Below, in pieces: positions 35,879 through 44,251 of a stretch of DNA of 64,000 nt. The notes below the pieces were generated by a model. That model did not search any database. It saw nothing but the letters and a program-made list of their open reading frames with translations, and was not told the DNA's origin. The translations under genes were made by a program, and so were the position numbers. Positions within the stretch are counted from its first letter, which is position 1; every line of letters starts with the position of its first letter. The stretch is from GCA-2705995 sp965661625 (GTDB lineage Bacteria; Bacteroidota; Bacteroidia; Flavobacteriales_G; Salibacteraceae): contig CBFIEM010000001.1 in NCBI GenBank assembly GCA_965661625.1, forward strand, positions 222,205 through 286,204, in the 5' to 3' direction.

Positions 35879-37677
35879 CTTGTGAAATAGTTCCGAATAA
35901 CTGCCGCCTTGGATTTGCCAACAACGTTTGCTAACTCGTCCTGAGTTGCTAGCTTAACCCGCTTAACAGACCTAAAGTGTTTGAGTAGGTCTTCTGCCGT
36001 TTTAGCTCCTATTCCTTTTATCCGATGTAATTCAGACTGAACAGCAGCCTTGCTTCGTTTATTGCGATGAAACGTAATCCCAAACCGGTGTGCTTCATTG
36101 CGTAAATGTTGAATAACCTTTAAGGACTCAGATCTTTTGTCTAAGTACAGGGGAATGCTGTCTCCTGGAAAGTAAATTTCTTCCAACTTTTTAGCAATCC
36201 CAATCACAGCTATTTTTCCGCGCAAACCTACGTTTTCAAGACCCTTTAATGCAGCGCTCAATTGACCTTTGCCTCCGTCAATAACGATGAGTTGAGGTAG
36301 GGACTCCCCTTCATCTAATAAGCGTCGATAACGGCGATGAACAACCTCTTCCATGCTGGCAAAGTCGTCCGGCCCTTCAACTGTTTTAATGTTGAAATGG
36401 CGGTATTCTTTCTTAGCAGGCTTCGCTCCTTTAAACACTACACATGCTGCTACGGGAAAGGAGCCTTGAAAATTAGAATTATCAAAACACTCAATGTGCT
36501 CAGGCAACTCTGACAACCTTAGGTCTTTCTTCAGTTGCTCTAATAGTCGATTTTTATGCCTGTCGGGATCAGTTTGCTCAATCTCTTTGTGCCTATCCTT
36601 CATGTAGTATTTCGCATTCCTGATTGAGAGCTCAACAATCTTTCGTTTATCCCCAATCTTAGGAACAGTTACTTGAAGTTCTGGAAATTCAGTCTCAATT
36701 TCTTGAGATAAAAACAGGGTTTTTGAAGAACTCATGAAGCGATTCCGAATGTCTACAATCGCTTGAACAAGCAATTCCTTATCGTCCTCATCTAAACGCT
36801 TCTTGACTTCCATGGTATGTGATTGAATAATTGCCCCATTCGCCATCTTTAAAAAATTCACATATCCCGCAGTTTCATCAGAAACGATGCTAAAGACATC
36901 CACATCGTGAATACCAGGGTGCACAACGGTTGATTTCGACTGATAATTTTCCAACAGGTCCATCCTGCTTTTCATGTCTTGGGCTAGCTCAAACTGAAGG
37001 TTCGCCGCATATTCCTCCATCATACGGTTGCAGTGTTCAATTACTTGAGACACATTTCCTTTTACAATATCCCGGATTTCTGAAACGCTTTCATTGTAAT
37101 TTTCCTCTGATTGCTTTGCAACGCAAGGAGCCTTACAATTGCCTATTTGATACTCTAAACAAGCACGGTATTTTCCAGCAGTAATGTGTGATTCTGTTAA
37201 TGCTAATGAACATGTTCTGATTTTGTAGAGCTTTTTAATCAACCCCAGCACGGTTTTCATCATTTTAACCGAGGCATATGGTCCATAATACTCCGAACCA
37301 TCTTTTATTACTTGGCGCGTTGGAAAAATTCGGGGAAACCGTTCATTCTTAATGCAAATCCAAGGATAGGTTTTGTCGTCCCTCAGTTGAATATTATAAC
37401 GTGGTTGGTGCTTTTTGATTAACGAGTTTTCCAAAAGCAGTGCATCAAATTCAGTATCAACTACGATGTACTCGATGCGCTCTATTTTTTTAACAAGAAG
37501 AGCAGTCTTGCGATTTTCAAATCGCTGCTTATTAAAATATGAACTCACCCTATTCTTCAACACACGAGCTTTTCCAACGTAAAGCAACTTTCCCTGCAAG
37601 TCAAAGAACTGATACACACCCGGCTTCTTTGGTAGCGTTGAAAGGGTTTGCTTTAATATGGGTTTATCTGTTGCCAT
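35875..37677 (-). CDS. uvrC: excinuclease ABC subunit C
   Basis: A 600-residue nuclease of nucleotide excision repair that cuts DNA on both sides of a lesion with UvrA and UvrB. The N-terminal GIY-YIG domain (KPGVYQFFDLQGKLLYVGKA), a four-cysteine region (CSLALTESHITAGKYRACLEYQIGNC... abbreviated: cysteines near residues 150-185), the UVR helix, the RNase H-like C-terminal domain (ECFDNSNFQGSFPVAACVVF) and a helix-hairpin-helix end (LHRIKGIGAKTAEDLLKHF) are all recognisable. It is divergent from the MerR regulator of the pigment cluster, which puts a UV-repair gene beside a light-response locus. Confidence 0.96.
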   Translation of the reverse strand: MATDKPILKQTLSTLPKKPGVYQFFDLQGKLLYVGKARVLKNRVSSYFNKQRFENRKTALLVKKIERIEYIVVDTEFDALLLENSLIKKHQPRYNIQLRDDKTYPWICIKNERFPRIFPTRQVIKDGSEYYGPYASVKMMKTVLGLIKKLYKIRTCSLALTESHITAGKYRACLEYQIGNCKAPCVAKQSEENYNESVSEIRDIVKGNVSQVIEHCNRMMEEYAANLQFELAQDMKSRMDLLENYQSKSTVVHPGIHDVDVFSIVSDETAGYVNFLKMANGAIIQSHTMEVKKRLDEDDKELLVQAIVDIRNRFMSSSKTLFLSQEIETEFPELQVTVPKIGDKRKIVELSIRNAKYYMKDRHKEIEQTDPDRHKNRLLEQLKKDLRLSELPEHIECFDNSNFQGSFPVAACVVFKGAKPAKKEYRHFNIKTVEGPDDFASMEEVVHRRYRRLLDEGESLPQLIVIDGGKGQLSAALKGLENVGLRGKIAVIGIAKKLEEIYFPGDSIPLYLDKRSESLKVIQHLRNEAHRFGITFHRNKRSKAAVQSELHRIKGIGAKTAEDLLKHFRSVKRVKLATQDELANVVGKSKAAVIRNYFTS

Positions 37678-37709
37678 TTGCTGTAGCGCTGATATTTTGT
37701 TTAACTTTG
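37677..37709 (+). promoter_or_regulatory. putative promoter of the MerR regulator gene
   Basis: TTTG at 37677-37680 and TAACTTTG at 37702-37709 fit the -33 and -7 boxes with 21 bases between. TTGTTTA (37697-37703) overlaps the -7 box and two more copies of the same motif follow before the gene, so this promoter could be autoregulated. Confidence 0.5.
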
Positions 37710-37762
37710 CTCCTTAAATAAGTAAACAAAAACGTAAAACCTTTTTAGTCTCACCTTGTTTA
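37697..37762 (+). promoter_or_regulatory. three copies of TTGTTTA/TAAACAA before the MerR gene
   Basis: TTGTTTA at 37697-37703, TAAACAA at 37723-37729 and TTGTTTA at 37756-37762 lie in the 92-base gap between uvrC and the regulator. Orientation alternates. The same motif recurs before the sigma factor gene. They are candidate binding sites for the MerR/CarH-like protein, by position and repetition only. Confidence 0.45.
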
Positions 37763-37769
37763 GTACCTA

Positions 37770-38675
37770 ATGAGTGATTTTACAAAATATTCGATCAAAG
37801 ATTTAGAAAACCTTACAGGTATCAAAGCCCACACGATTAGAATGTGGGAAAAACGTTATGAGCTTTTAAATCCTCATCGCACTGATACCAATATAAGGGA
37901 ATACTCAGACGAAGACTTGAAACGCTTATTAAATGTTTCATTGCTCATTGAGGGTGGTGATAAGATTTCGCGCGTTTCGAAATACTCAACCGCTGAAATA
38001 AATAAAATCCTTCGTCAACAATTCATTGAAGACTCTCCAAGCGAAAGTGGGCAACCGTTGCTTGCTCAGATTAATGGATTGATTGTTTCCATGATTGAGG
38101 TTGATGAAGAAAAGTTCGACTACATTTTTGCTAATGCGGTTGCTAGGAGAGGGTTTGAAAATACGGTTAAAGATGTAATCTATCCCTTCTTGGAAAAAGT
38201 CGGCGTGCTCTGGACAATAAATGAGTTAAATCCAGCACAGGAACACTTCGTTTCCAACTTAATCCGACAAAAAATAATTGTAGCGATTGACCAAATGAAC
38301 GCCCCAGTTCATGCCAAAGGAACAGCACTGCTCTACCTGCCAGAACATGAGCTTCATGAAATGGGTCTGTTGTTGGCTAATTACCTTTTTCGTGTAAACG
38401 GATTTAAAACAGTCTACCTGGGACAAAATGTTCCTTTTGATGATGTCCGAAAGGTTGCTGCAATCTGCAAACCACGTATTGTATTCACATTTATTGTTAC
38501 CGCCGGCGGACCATTTGTTCCAAAAAACTACATCGAAGAGCTTGTAAATCACTTCGAAAACAAAACTGTTTATGTTTCTGGTGAAGCTGCTTCTAAGTCA
38601 AATGTCCAAGCACCTAACCTCAAAACCTTGAGGTCAATCGATGAGTTTGTCCAAGATTTACAGGCATTTCAGTAG
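37770..38675 (+). CDS. MerR family regulator with CarH-like cobalamin-binding domain
   Basis: A 301-residue transcription regulator. The N-terminal MerR winged helix (residues 6-76, KYSIKDLENLTGIKAHTIR) is followed by a helical bundle and a Rossmann-like B12-binding domain. Two signatures of light-sensing CarH are present: W148-x9-E158-H159 and E194-x-H196-x2-G199 (the axial histidine). The residue after the tryptophan is Thr149; in Thermus CarH this is His132, which becomes the second cobalt ligand in light. It most likely represses or activates the adjoining sigma factor and carotenoid genes in response to light or cobalamin. Position at the head of that cluster supports this. Confidence 0.9.
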   Translation: MSDFTKYSIKDLENLTGIKAHTIRMWEKRYELLNPHRTDTNIREYSDEDLKRLLNVSLLIEGGDKISRVSKYSTAEINKILRQQFIEDSPSESGQPLLAQINGLIVSMIEVDEEKFDYIFANAVARRGFENTVKDVIYPFLEKVGVLWTINELNPAQEHFVSNLIRQKIIVAIDQMNAPVHAKGTALLYLPEHELHEMGLLLANYLFRVNGFKTVYLGQNVPFDDVRKVAAICKPRIVFTFIVTAGGPFVPKNYIEELVNHFENKTVYVSGEAASKSNVQAPNLKTLRSIDEFVQDLQAFQ

Positions 38676-38711
38676 ATTAATAACGATTCGTTATAGGCTC
38701 CATTAATCTTT

Positions 38712-38807
38712 TTGTTTAGGCTTTATATTAAATAGTTAAACAAACATGCGGGCGGTTTCATGTTTTTTTTTAATTTTGTTCAACGATTGAGTTAAATCAT
38801 TAAACAA
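38712..38807 (+). promoter_or_regulatory. TTGTTTA/TAAACAA motif cluster before the sigma factor gene
   Basis: TTGTTTA at 38712-38718, TAAACAA at 38737-38743, a one-mismatch TTGTTCA at 38776-38782 and TAAACAA at 38801-38807 lie in the 139-base gap between the regulator and the sigma factor gene. The first pair and the second pair each form an inverted repeat with arms about 18-19 bases apart. These are candidate operators and would control the whole crt operon. Confidence 0.45.
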
Positions 38808-38814
38808 AAGCAAC

Positions 38815-39321
38815 ATGTCTAAACCAGAATTTCAACAGGAATTATTGACGCTCAGAAAGCCATTAAGCTATTTCGCACTTCAGCTAACAGCTAATGATGA
38901 TGATGCACAAGACTTGCTTCAAGAAACAATGTTAAAGGCCATTACTTATCGCGATAAGTTTCGCGAAAAGACCAACCTAAAAGCGTGGTTGTACACAATC
39001 ATGAAGAATACCTTCATCAACAATTATCGCCGGTCAGTTAAAGCCAATACAATTATTGATAAAACGGAGGACCTATACTACCTCAATCAATCGCGTCCTC
39101 ACGACGACCAAGCACCGGAAACAAATTTCAATCTGAAAGAAGTAAGAAAAGTTGTAAATGCATTGGAAGAAGATTATCGCATTCCTTTCATGATGCACTT
39201 TAAAGGGTTTAAGTACAAAGAGATTGCTGATGAACTAAACCTGCCTATAGGGACAGTGAAAAGTCGTATTTTCTTGGCTCGTAAAAAGCTAATGTCCAAA
39301 TTAGAAGATTACCGTCCTTGA
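38815..39321 (+). CDS. ECF-type RNA polymerase sigma factor
   Basis: A 168-residue sigma factor with region 2 (DDDAQDLLQETMLKAITY, LKAWLYTIMKNTFINNYRR) and region 4 (RIPFMMHFKGFKYKEIADEL, LPIGTVKSRIFLARKKL). No anti-sigma gene is adjacent; instead the MerR regulator precedes it and the phytoene desaturase gene overlaps its stop by four bases. In this arrangement the sigma factor is probably controlled by transcription of its own gene and then drives crt or light-stress genes elsewhere. Confidence 0.93.
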   Translation: MSKPEFQQELLTLRKPLSYFALQLTANDDDAQDLLQETMLKAITYRDKFREKTNLKAWLYTIMKNTFINNYRRSVKANTIIDKTEDLYYLNQSRPHDDQAPETNFNLKEVRKVVNALEEDYRIPFMMHFKGFKYKEIADELNLPIGTVKSRIFLARKKLMSKLEDYRP

Positions 39322-40793
39322 AAAAAGCAATAATAATAGGCTCAGGGTTTGCCGGGTTGTCCGCGGCCTCCTTCTTAGCTAAGGCTGGTTTTTCAGTTAC
39401 ACTACTGGAAAAAAACAGTCAAACTGGAGGTCGAGCTCGCCAATTCAAAACAGAAAACGGTTTTGTTTTTGACATGGGGCCTTCTTGGTATTGGATGCCT
39501 GATGTATTCGAACGGTTTTTTGAACAATTTGGCAAACAAGTTACTGACTATTACACATTAGATCGGTTAGATCCCTCCTATCGCGTGGTTTATCGTGATC
39601 ATGAATCCGTTGATATTCCCGCTTCTATGGAGTCACTTTACGCACTCTTTGAACATTACGAAAAAGGCAGTAGCGCGCAGTTAAAAGCCTTTTTGGAAGA
39701 AGCAAAATACAAGTATGAGGTTGGTATCAATGACCTCGTGCACAAGCCGAGCTTATCCCTTACAGAGTTTTTAGACATCCGCCTGTTAAAGGGTTTGTTT
39801 AAAATGGATGTATTCAATGATATGTCCTCTGCGATTAGGAAACGATTTAAGCACCCTAAACTCATTGAGCTTCTCGAGTTTCCGGTGTTGTTCTTGGGCG
39901 CCATGCCTAACAAGACACCTGCACTTTACAGCTTGATGAATTATGCTGATATGGTTTTAGGCACTTGGTACCCGAAAGGTGGAATGCACGAAATAATCAA
40001 GGGAATGACTGCCTTAGCTGAATCGTTGGGTGTGACTATACAAACGAATAGCCCCGTTTCAGAAATTGTTGTAGCAGGAGGAACTGTAACTGGAGTTAAT
40101 GTAAACAGTTCCTTCATGGAGGCTGACGTTGTAGTTGGAGCAGCTGATTACAATCACATTGAGCAAGAATTACTTCCTCCTAACTGTAGAAATTACAGTC
40201 AAAAATATTGGGATTCGAGAACGATGGCGCCATCGTCACTGCTCTTCTATATTGGCGTCGATAGAAAAGTTCCTAATCTTCTTCACCATAACTTGTTTTT
40301 TGATAGTGACTTTACACTTCATGCTGAAGAAATTTATGAAGACCCTAAATGGCCCTCTGATCCTCTCTTTTATGCTTCCTGTCCGTCAAAAACAGATTCA
40401 ACGGTAGCACCTGAGGGTATGGAGAACCTCTTTTTACTCATTCCAGTAGCTCCAGATTTAGATGACTCTGAAGAAACGCGAGCGCACTACTTTGAGGTAT
40501 TGATGAAGCGTTTGCAAAAGCATACGGGAGTAGATCTCCGCAATCATATTGTTTACAAACGATCTTTTGCTCACGCTGACTTTAAATCTGAATACCACGC
40601 ATTTAAGGGGAATGCATATGGATTAGCAAACACATTAAAACAGACGGCAATTCTCAAGCCTTCATTGAAAAATAAAAAACTTTCAAACCTTTACTACACA
40701 GGACAATTAACTGTTCCTGGACCAGGTGTGCCACCAAGCCTAATTTCGGGAGAGGTTGTAGCGCAACAAGTTGTTCAACACTTTAATGCATAA
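39318..40793 (+). CDS. crtI: phytoene desaturase
   Basis: A 491-residue FAD enzyme that introduces double bonds into phytoene to give lycopene. It starts with TTG at 39318, which overlaps the sigma factor stop (TTGA), so translation is probably coupled. The FAD-binding AIIIGSGFAGLSAASFLAKAG-type start, the segment GGRARQFKTENGFVFDMGPS and the C-terminal YTGQLTVPGPGVPPSLISGE are family hallmarks. It is followed four bases later by crtB. It works at the inner membrane. Confidence 0.95.
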   Translation: MKKAIIIGSGFAGLSAASFLAKAGFSVTLLEKNSQTGGRARQFKTENGFVFDMGPSWYWMPDVFERFFEQFGKQVTDYYTLDRLDPSYRVVYRDHESVDIPASMESLYALFEHYEKGSSAQLKAFLEEAKYKYEVGINDLVHKPSLSLTEFLDIRLLKGLFKMDVFNDMSSAIRKRFKHPKLIELLEFPVLFLGAMPNKTPALYSLMNYADMVLGTWYPKGGMHEIIKGMTALAESLGVTIQTNSPVSEIVVAGGTVTGVNVNSSFMEADVVVGAADYNHIEQELLPPNCRNYSQKYWDSRTMAPSSLLFYIGVDRKVPNLLHHNLFFDSDFTLHAEEIYEDPKWPSDPLFYASCPSKTDSTVAPEGMENLFLLIPVAPDLDDSEETRAHYFEVLMKRLQKHTGVDLRNHIVYKRSFAHADFKSEYHAFKGNAYGLANTLKQTAILKPSLKNKKLSNLYYTGQLTVPGPGVPPSLISGEVVAQQVVQHFNA

Positions 40794-40796
40794 GTT

Positions 40797-41636
40797 ATGA
40801 AATCACTGTTCGACAAAGTTTCCAGAAAATGCTCCAAGCTTGTTACAAACCAGTATAGCACCTCTTTTTCGCTTGGAATCTTCTTTCTCAACAAACAGCT
40901 TCACTTTCCCATTTATTCAATCTACGGGTTTGTGCGTTACGCTGATGAGATAGTAGATTCATTTCATGACTACGACAAGAAAATGCTACTTGATGAATTC
41001 AGGAATGACACTTACAAGGCGATTGATCGTAAAATCAGCCTCAACCCAATATTAAATGCATTTCAAGACGTTGTTAATACGTATGATATCGATCACGAGC
41101 TGATAGATACATTTCTCAATTCAATGGAAATGGATTTATTTAAAACCACGTATACCCAAGAAAAATACGAATCCTACATTTTAGGCAGTGCAGAAGTTGT
41201 AGGGTTAATGTGCTTGAAAGTTTTTGTAAATGGGGATGAGGATACCTACCAAAAACTTAAACCTTATGCCATGAAGCTAGGGAGTGCTTTCCAGAAAATA
41301 AACTTCCTGAGAGACCTAAACGCTGATTACGTTGCTATGGGAAGAACCTATTTTCCAGAAGTGAACATTGATCACTTCGACGAAGCAACAAAGGCTAAAA
41401 TTGAAGCAGACATTGAACGTGACTTCAAACTCGGACTCGAAGGCATAAAATTGTTGCCTGCTTCTTCACAATTGGGTGTTTATGTTGCCTACGTGTATTA
41501 CTATGCGTTGCTGTCCAAAATAAAAAATACGCCATCTGGCAGAATCCTCAATGAACGTATTCGCATTAGCAATGAGCGTAAATTTGCATTGCTGATTCGT
41601 TCCTATTTCAAATACAACATTAACCAGCTTACATAA
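40797..41636 (+). CDS. crtB: phytoene synthase
   Basis: A 279-residue prenyl synthase that condenses two geranylgeranyl diphosphates to phytoene. The two aspartate-rich motifs are visible: YADEIVDSF (DxxxD) and FLRDLNADY. The N-terminal SLGIFFLNKQLHFPIYSIYG is also typical. It follows crtI directly, so the two make the C40 carotene core. No lycopene cyclase, hydroxylase or ketolase gene is in this window. Confidence 0.95.
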   Translation: MKSLFDKVSRKCSKLVTNQYSTSFSLGIFFLNKQLHFPIYSIYGFVRYADEIVDSFHDYDKKMLLDEFRNDTYKAIDRKISLNPILNAFQDVVNTYDIDHELIDTFLNSMEMDLFKTTYTQEKYESYILGSAEVVGLMCLKVFVNGDEDTYQKLKPYAMKLGSAFQKINFLRDLNADYVAMGRTYFPEVNIDHFDEATKAKIEADIERDFKLGLEGIKLLPASSQLGVYVAYVYYYALLSKIKNTPSGRILNERIRISNERKFALLIRSYFKYNINQLT

Positions 41637-41694
41637 GGCTGGTCATTCATATTCCAATTTATTCAGACCTTTGTGCGTTCATTGAAACACCACT

Positions 41695-42222
41695 ATGGAA
41701 GAACACGTTGTTTTAGTAGATAAAGAAGATGTGCCTATTGGTGCTATGGAGAAAATGGAGGCCCATGAAAAAGGCCTGCTTCACCGCGCCTTTTCTGTTT
41801 TTATTTTTAATACCGCCGGAGAAATGCTCATTCATAAAAGAGCTCTTTCCAAATACCACTCTGGAGGGTTGTGGACCAACGCCTGTTGCAGTCATCCTCG
41901 TGTTGGAGAAACAACACTACAGGCTGCTCATCGGAGACTCATGGAAGAAATGGGCTTTGATACGCCGTTAGAGGAAGTTTTCTCGTTTACGTATCAGTCT
42001 CCTTTGGACAAAGGAATGATTGAGTACGAGTTTGATCATGTTTTAATCGGAACGTATGAAGGTCCTTTTGACCTCAATCCTGAAGAAGTAGCAGAGGCTA
42101 AATATGTTCCTTTAAAAACGCTTGTTGAAGCGGTCCAAAACAATTCAGACCACTACACGGTTTGGTTTAAGATAGCGCTTGAACGTGTTTGTGATCACCT
42201 CAACTATTCAGAAACAAAATGA
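41695..42222 (+). CDS. idi: isopentenyl-diphosphate delta-isomerase, type I
   Basis: A 175-residue Nudix-fold enzyme that balances isopentenyl and dimethylallyl diphosphate for carotenoid synthesis. The catalytic cysteine lies in TNACCSHPRVGE, and the Nudix-derived AAHRRLMEEMGFDT and YEFDHVL contain the metal ligands. It follows crtB after 58 bases and overlaps the pterin synthase gene by four bases. Supply of precursor next to crtB is functionally sensible. Confidence 0.95.
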   Translation: MEEHVVLVDKEDVPIGAMEKMEAHEKGLLHRAFSVFIFNTAGEMLIHKRALSKYHSGGLWTNACCSHPRVGETTLQAAHRRLMEEMGFDTPLEEVFSFTYQSPLDKGMIEYEFDHVLIGTYEGPFDLNPEEVAEAKYVPLKTLVEAVQNNSDHYTVWFKIALERVCDHLNYSETK

Positions 42223-42626
42223 CCATAACAGTAAATAGGAAAACCCATTTTAATGCCGCTCATAGGCTACACAACCCAAAGTGGGATGAAGCCAAAAATA
42301 AAACGGTGTTCGGAAAGTGTAATAACGCCAACTATCACGGCCATAACTACGAATTAATTGCTGCTGTTACAGGAACAATAAACCCAGAAACGGGTTATGT
42401 AATAGATATGAAAGTATTGAAGGATATCCTCAAAGAAGAAGTTGAAGACGCCTTTGATCACAAGAATTTAAACCTTGACACCGAAGAGTTTAAGCACCTC
42501 AATCCAACTGCTGAGAATATAGCAGTAGTAATATGGGGTAAAGTCAAAAGACGCTTAGACAGTACTTTGGGATTGAAAATCACCTTGTATGAAACTCCAA
42601 GAAACTTTGTTGAATTCAGTGGTTAA
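42219..42626 (+). CDS. 6-pyruvoyl-tetrahydropterin synthase family, PTPS-II type
   Basis: A 135-residue zinc enzyme of the QueD/PTPS superfamily. The zinc histidines are H15, H40 and H42. The catalytic cysteine motif is C34-x5-H40-G-H42, the spacing of true PTPS (as in mammals, FGKCNN...HGHNY), whereas bacterial QueD has C-x3-HGH. It therefore probably converts dihydroneopterin triphosphate to 6-pyruvoyl-tetrahydropterin, not to the queuosine precursor. The next gene, folE, makes its substrate, and the two overlap by 38 bases. Product use is unproven. Confidence 0.85.
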   Translation: MTITVNRKTHFNAAHRLHNPKWDEAKNKTVFGKCNNANYHGHNYELIAAVTGTINPETGYVIDMKVLKDILKEEVEDAFDHKNLNLDTEEFKHLNPTAENIAVVIWGKVKRRLDSTLGLKITLYETPRNFVEFSG

Positions 42627-43284
42627 TCAGAACGATACACCAGATGTTGAGTCATTAGGAGACCAACATATAGCAACGTCAAAAGACACTCCGCTACTTC
42701 CAACGGCATTCGATATTTCCGATGATGAAAAAATGGATAAAATCCAGTTTCATTTTGGAGAAATCATGAAAACCCTCGGGTTAGATTTGTCTGACGATAG
42801 CTTGAGTGGAACTCCTAAGCGGGTTGCGAAAATGTACGTGAAAGAGATTTTTCAAGGGCTGAACCCTGAAAACAAACCCGAAACAAAGCTTTTTCACAAT
42901 CGCTATCAATACAGCGAGATGCTGGTAGAGAAAAACATTACGCTCCATTCACATTGTGAGCACCATTTTGTTCCAATTATCGGAAAAGCACACGTGGCAT
43001 ATGTATCCAATGGATACGTGATAGGCTTGAGTAAAATTAACCGTATCGTTCGCCATTTCGCAAAGAGACCTCAGGTTCAAGAGCGTTTAACTGAACAAAT
43101 TGCCGAAGAATTGAAGCGTGCATTGAAAACAGAAGACGTTGCTGTTGTAATTGATGCACACCACATGTGCGTTAGTACGCGCGGGGTAGAAGATGTTAAT
43201 AGTTCAACCATTACAGCGCACTATGCTGGCCGTTTTAAAAACGATAAAGAACTCAAACGCGAGTTCCTGCAGCACATCAGCTAA
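42589..43284 (+). CDS. folE: GTP cyclohydrolase I
   Basis: A 231-residue enzyme that converts GTP to dihydroneopterin triphosphate. The zinc and active-site residues are seen in SHCEHHFVPIIGKAHVAY and DAHHMCVSTRGVED. The first 40 residues are a variable extension; ATG 42589 overlaps the PTPS gene by 38 bases, and a GTG at 42619 would remove most of the overlap. It starts pterin or folate synthesis; beside PTPS-II and a photolyase, a pterin cofactor is a plausible end product. A terminator follows. Confidence 0.96.
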   Translation: MKLQETLLNSVVNQNDTPDVESLGDQHIATSKDTPLLPTAFDISDDEKMDKIQFHFGEIMKTLGLDLSDDSLSGTPKRVAKMYVKEIFQGLNPENKPETKLFHNRYQYSEMLVEKNITLHSHCEHHFVPIIGKAHVAYVSNGYVIGLSKINRIVRHFAKRPQVQERLTEQIAEELKRALKTEDVAVVIDAHHMCVSTRGVEDVNSSTITAHYAGRFKNDKELKREFLQHIS

Positions 43285-43305
43285 TTGATTAATCAACTCC
43301 TTATA

Positions 43306-43330
43306 AACCCTCTTTTTAGAGGGTTTTTTT
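43306..43330 (+). terminator. intrinsic terminator after folE
   Basis: AACCCTCT (43306-43313) pairs with AGAGGGTT (43318-43325) with a loop of four T, and seven T follow (43324-43330). It marks the end of the sigma factor-crt-idi-PTPS-folE run. Confidence 0.88.
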
Positions 43331-43384
43331 GTTTCGATAAACCATTACCTATCTCTACTGTTCTCTTAATAAAGACGTAAACAC

Positions 43385-43558
43385 ATGTTTGGACTATTTA
43401 AAAAAGATCCCGTAGCTAAGCTACAGACTCAATACGAAAAACTCTTGAAAGAAGCGCACGCCCTTTCCCACACGGACAGGTCAGCTTCTGATAAAAAAAT
43501 GCAAGAAGCGGACGAGGTGGCTAATGAAATTGATCGTCTAAAAAAAGCACAATCATGA
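43385..43558 (+). CDS. small DUF6435-like protein (57 residues)
   Basis: A 57-residue charged protein from ATG 43385. It starts MFGLFKKDPVAKLQTQYEKL and is almost entirely helical and heptad-like (EADEVANEIDRLKK), with a hydrophobic first few residues. This matches small DUF6435-type proteins of unknown function. Its stop overlaps the next gene start (ATGA), so it is coupled to the dehydrogenase-like gene and belongs to the light-response block. Confidence 0.75.
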   Translation: MFGLFKKDPVAKLQTQYEKLLKEAHALSHTDRSASDKKMQEADEVANEIDRLKKAQS

Positions 43559-44250
43559 AGAACTTTGCAGTTGTTGGTGGGACCAGCGGTATAGGAAAGG
43601 CTACTGCGCTAGATTTAGCAAAAGCAGGAAACAACGTGTTTGTATATGCACGAAACCCCGCTTCAGATCTTCAACATGAAAACATCACCTTTCACTCCTT
43701 AGATGTAACATCCGAAGAGTTAGCCATGAACTTGCCCGATGAGCTTCATGGGTTAGTTTATGCTCCGGGATCAATCAATTTAAAACCTTTTCATCGCCTC
43801 AAACAAAAAGACTTTGAGTCGGATTATACCATTAATGTGTTGGGTGCGGTACGTGTAATTCAGCATGCTCTTGAGGCATTGAAGCAGGGAAATGGATCCG
43901 TTGTTTTGTTCAGTACGGTTGCTGCCAAAACGGGTATGCCTTTTCATGCGAGTATTGCTGCTGCTAAATCGGCAATTGAAGGACTTGCAAAGTCATTAGC
44001 GGCAGAATATGCTCCCGTATTGAGGTTTAATGTGATCGCTCCTTCGTTAACCGATACTCCTCTTGCTGAGCGATTACTGAATAATGAACAAAAGAGGAGT
44101 GCCGCAAATGAGCGTCACCCCCTTAAAAAAGTTGGAAGTCCATCCGATTTAGCGGCACTTGCCGTATTCTTGTTAAGCGACCAAGCCCAATTCATGACCG
44201 GTCAGGTTATCGGTGTAGAGGGTGGAATTGGTTCACTTAAAATTGGATAA
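43555..44250 (+). CDS. short-chain dehydrogenase family protein lacking the catalytic tyrosine
   Basis: A 231-residue Rossmann-fold protein. The NAD(P)-binding VVGGTSGIGKATALDLA and the segment LVYAPGSIN are normal, and Ser120 and Lys138 are kept. The tyrosine of the YxxxK motif is Ile134 (HASIAAAKSAIEGL). It may bind a nucleotide or pterin without oxidoreductase activity, or use a different proton donor. It lies between the DUF6435 gene and the flavin reductase gene, both near photolyase. It was considered as a sepiapterin reductase because of PTPS and folE; the missing tyrosine argues against this. Confidence 0.88.
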   Translation: MKNFAVVGGTSGIGKATALDLAKAGNNVFVYARNPASDLQHENITFHSLDVTSEELAMNLPDELHGLVYAPGSINLKPFHRLKQKDFESDYTINVLGAVRVIQHALEALKQGNGSVVLFSTVAAKTGMPFHASIAAAKSAIEGLAKSLAAEYAPVLRFNVIAPSLTDTPLAERLLNNEQKRSAANERHPLKKVGSPSDLAALAVFLLSDQAQFMTGQVIGVEGGIGSLKIG

Positions 44251-44251
44251 C

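Noticed and set aside
42219..42626. Calling this gene queD (queuosine pathway)
   Set aside because: The cysteine spacing is C-x5-HGH rather than C-x3-HGH, and no other queuosine gene is near; PTPS-II fits better.
43555..44250. Sepiapterin reductase completing a tetrahydrobiopterin pathway
   Set aside because: The catalytic tyrosine is Ile134, and the family resemblance is generic.
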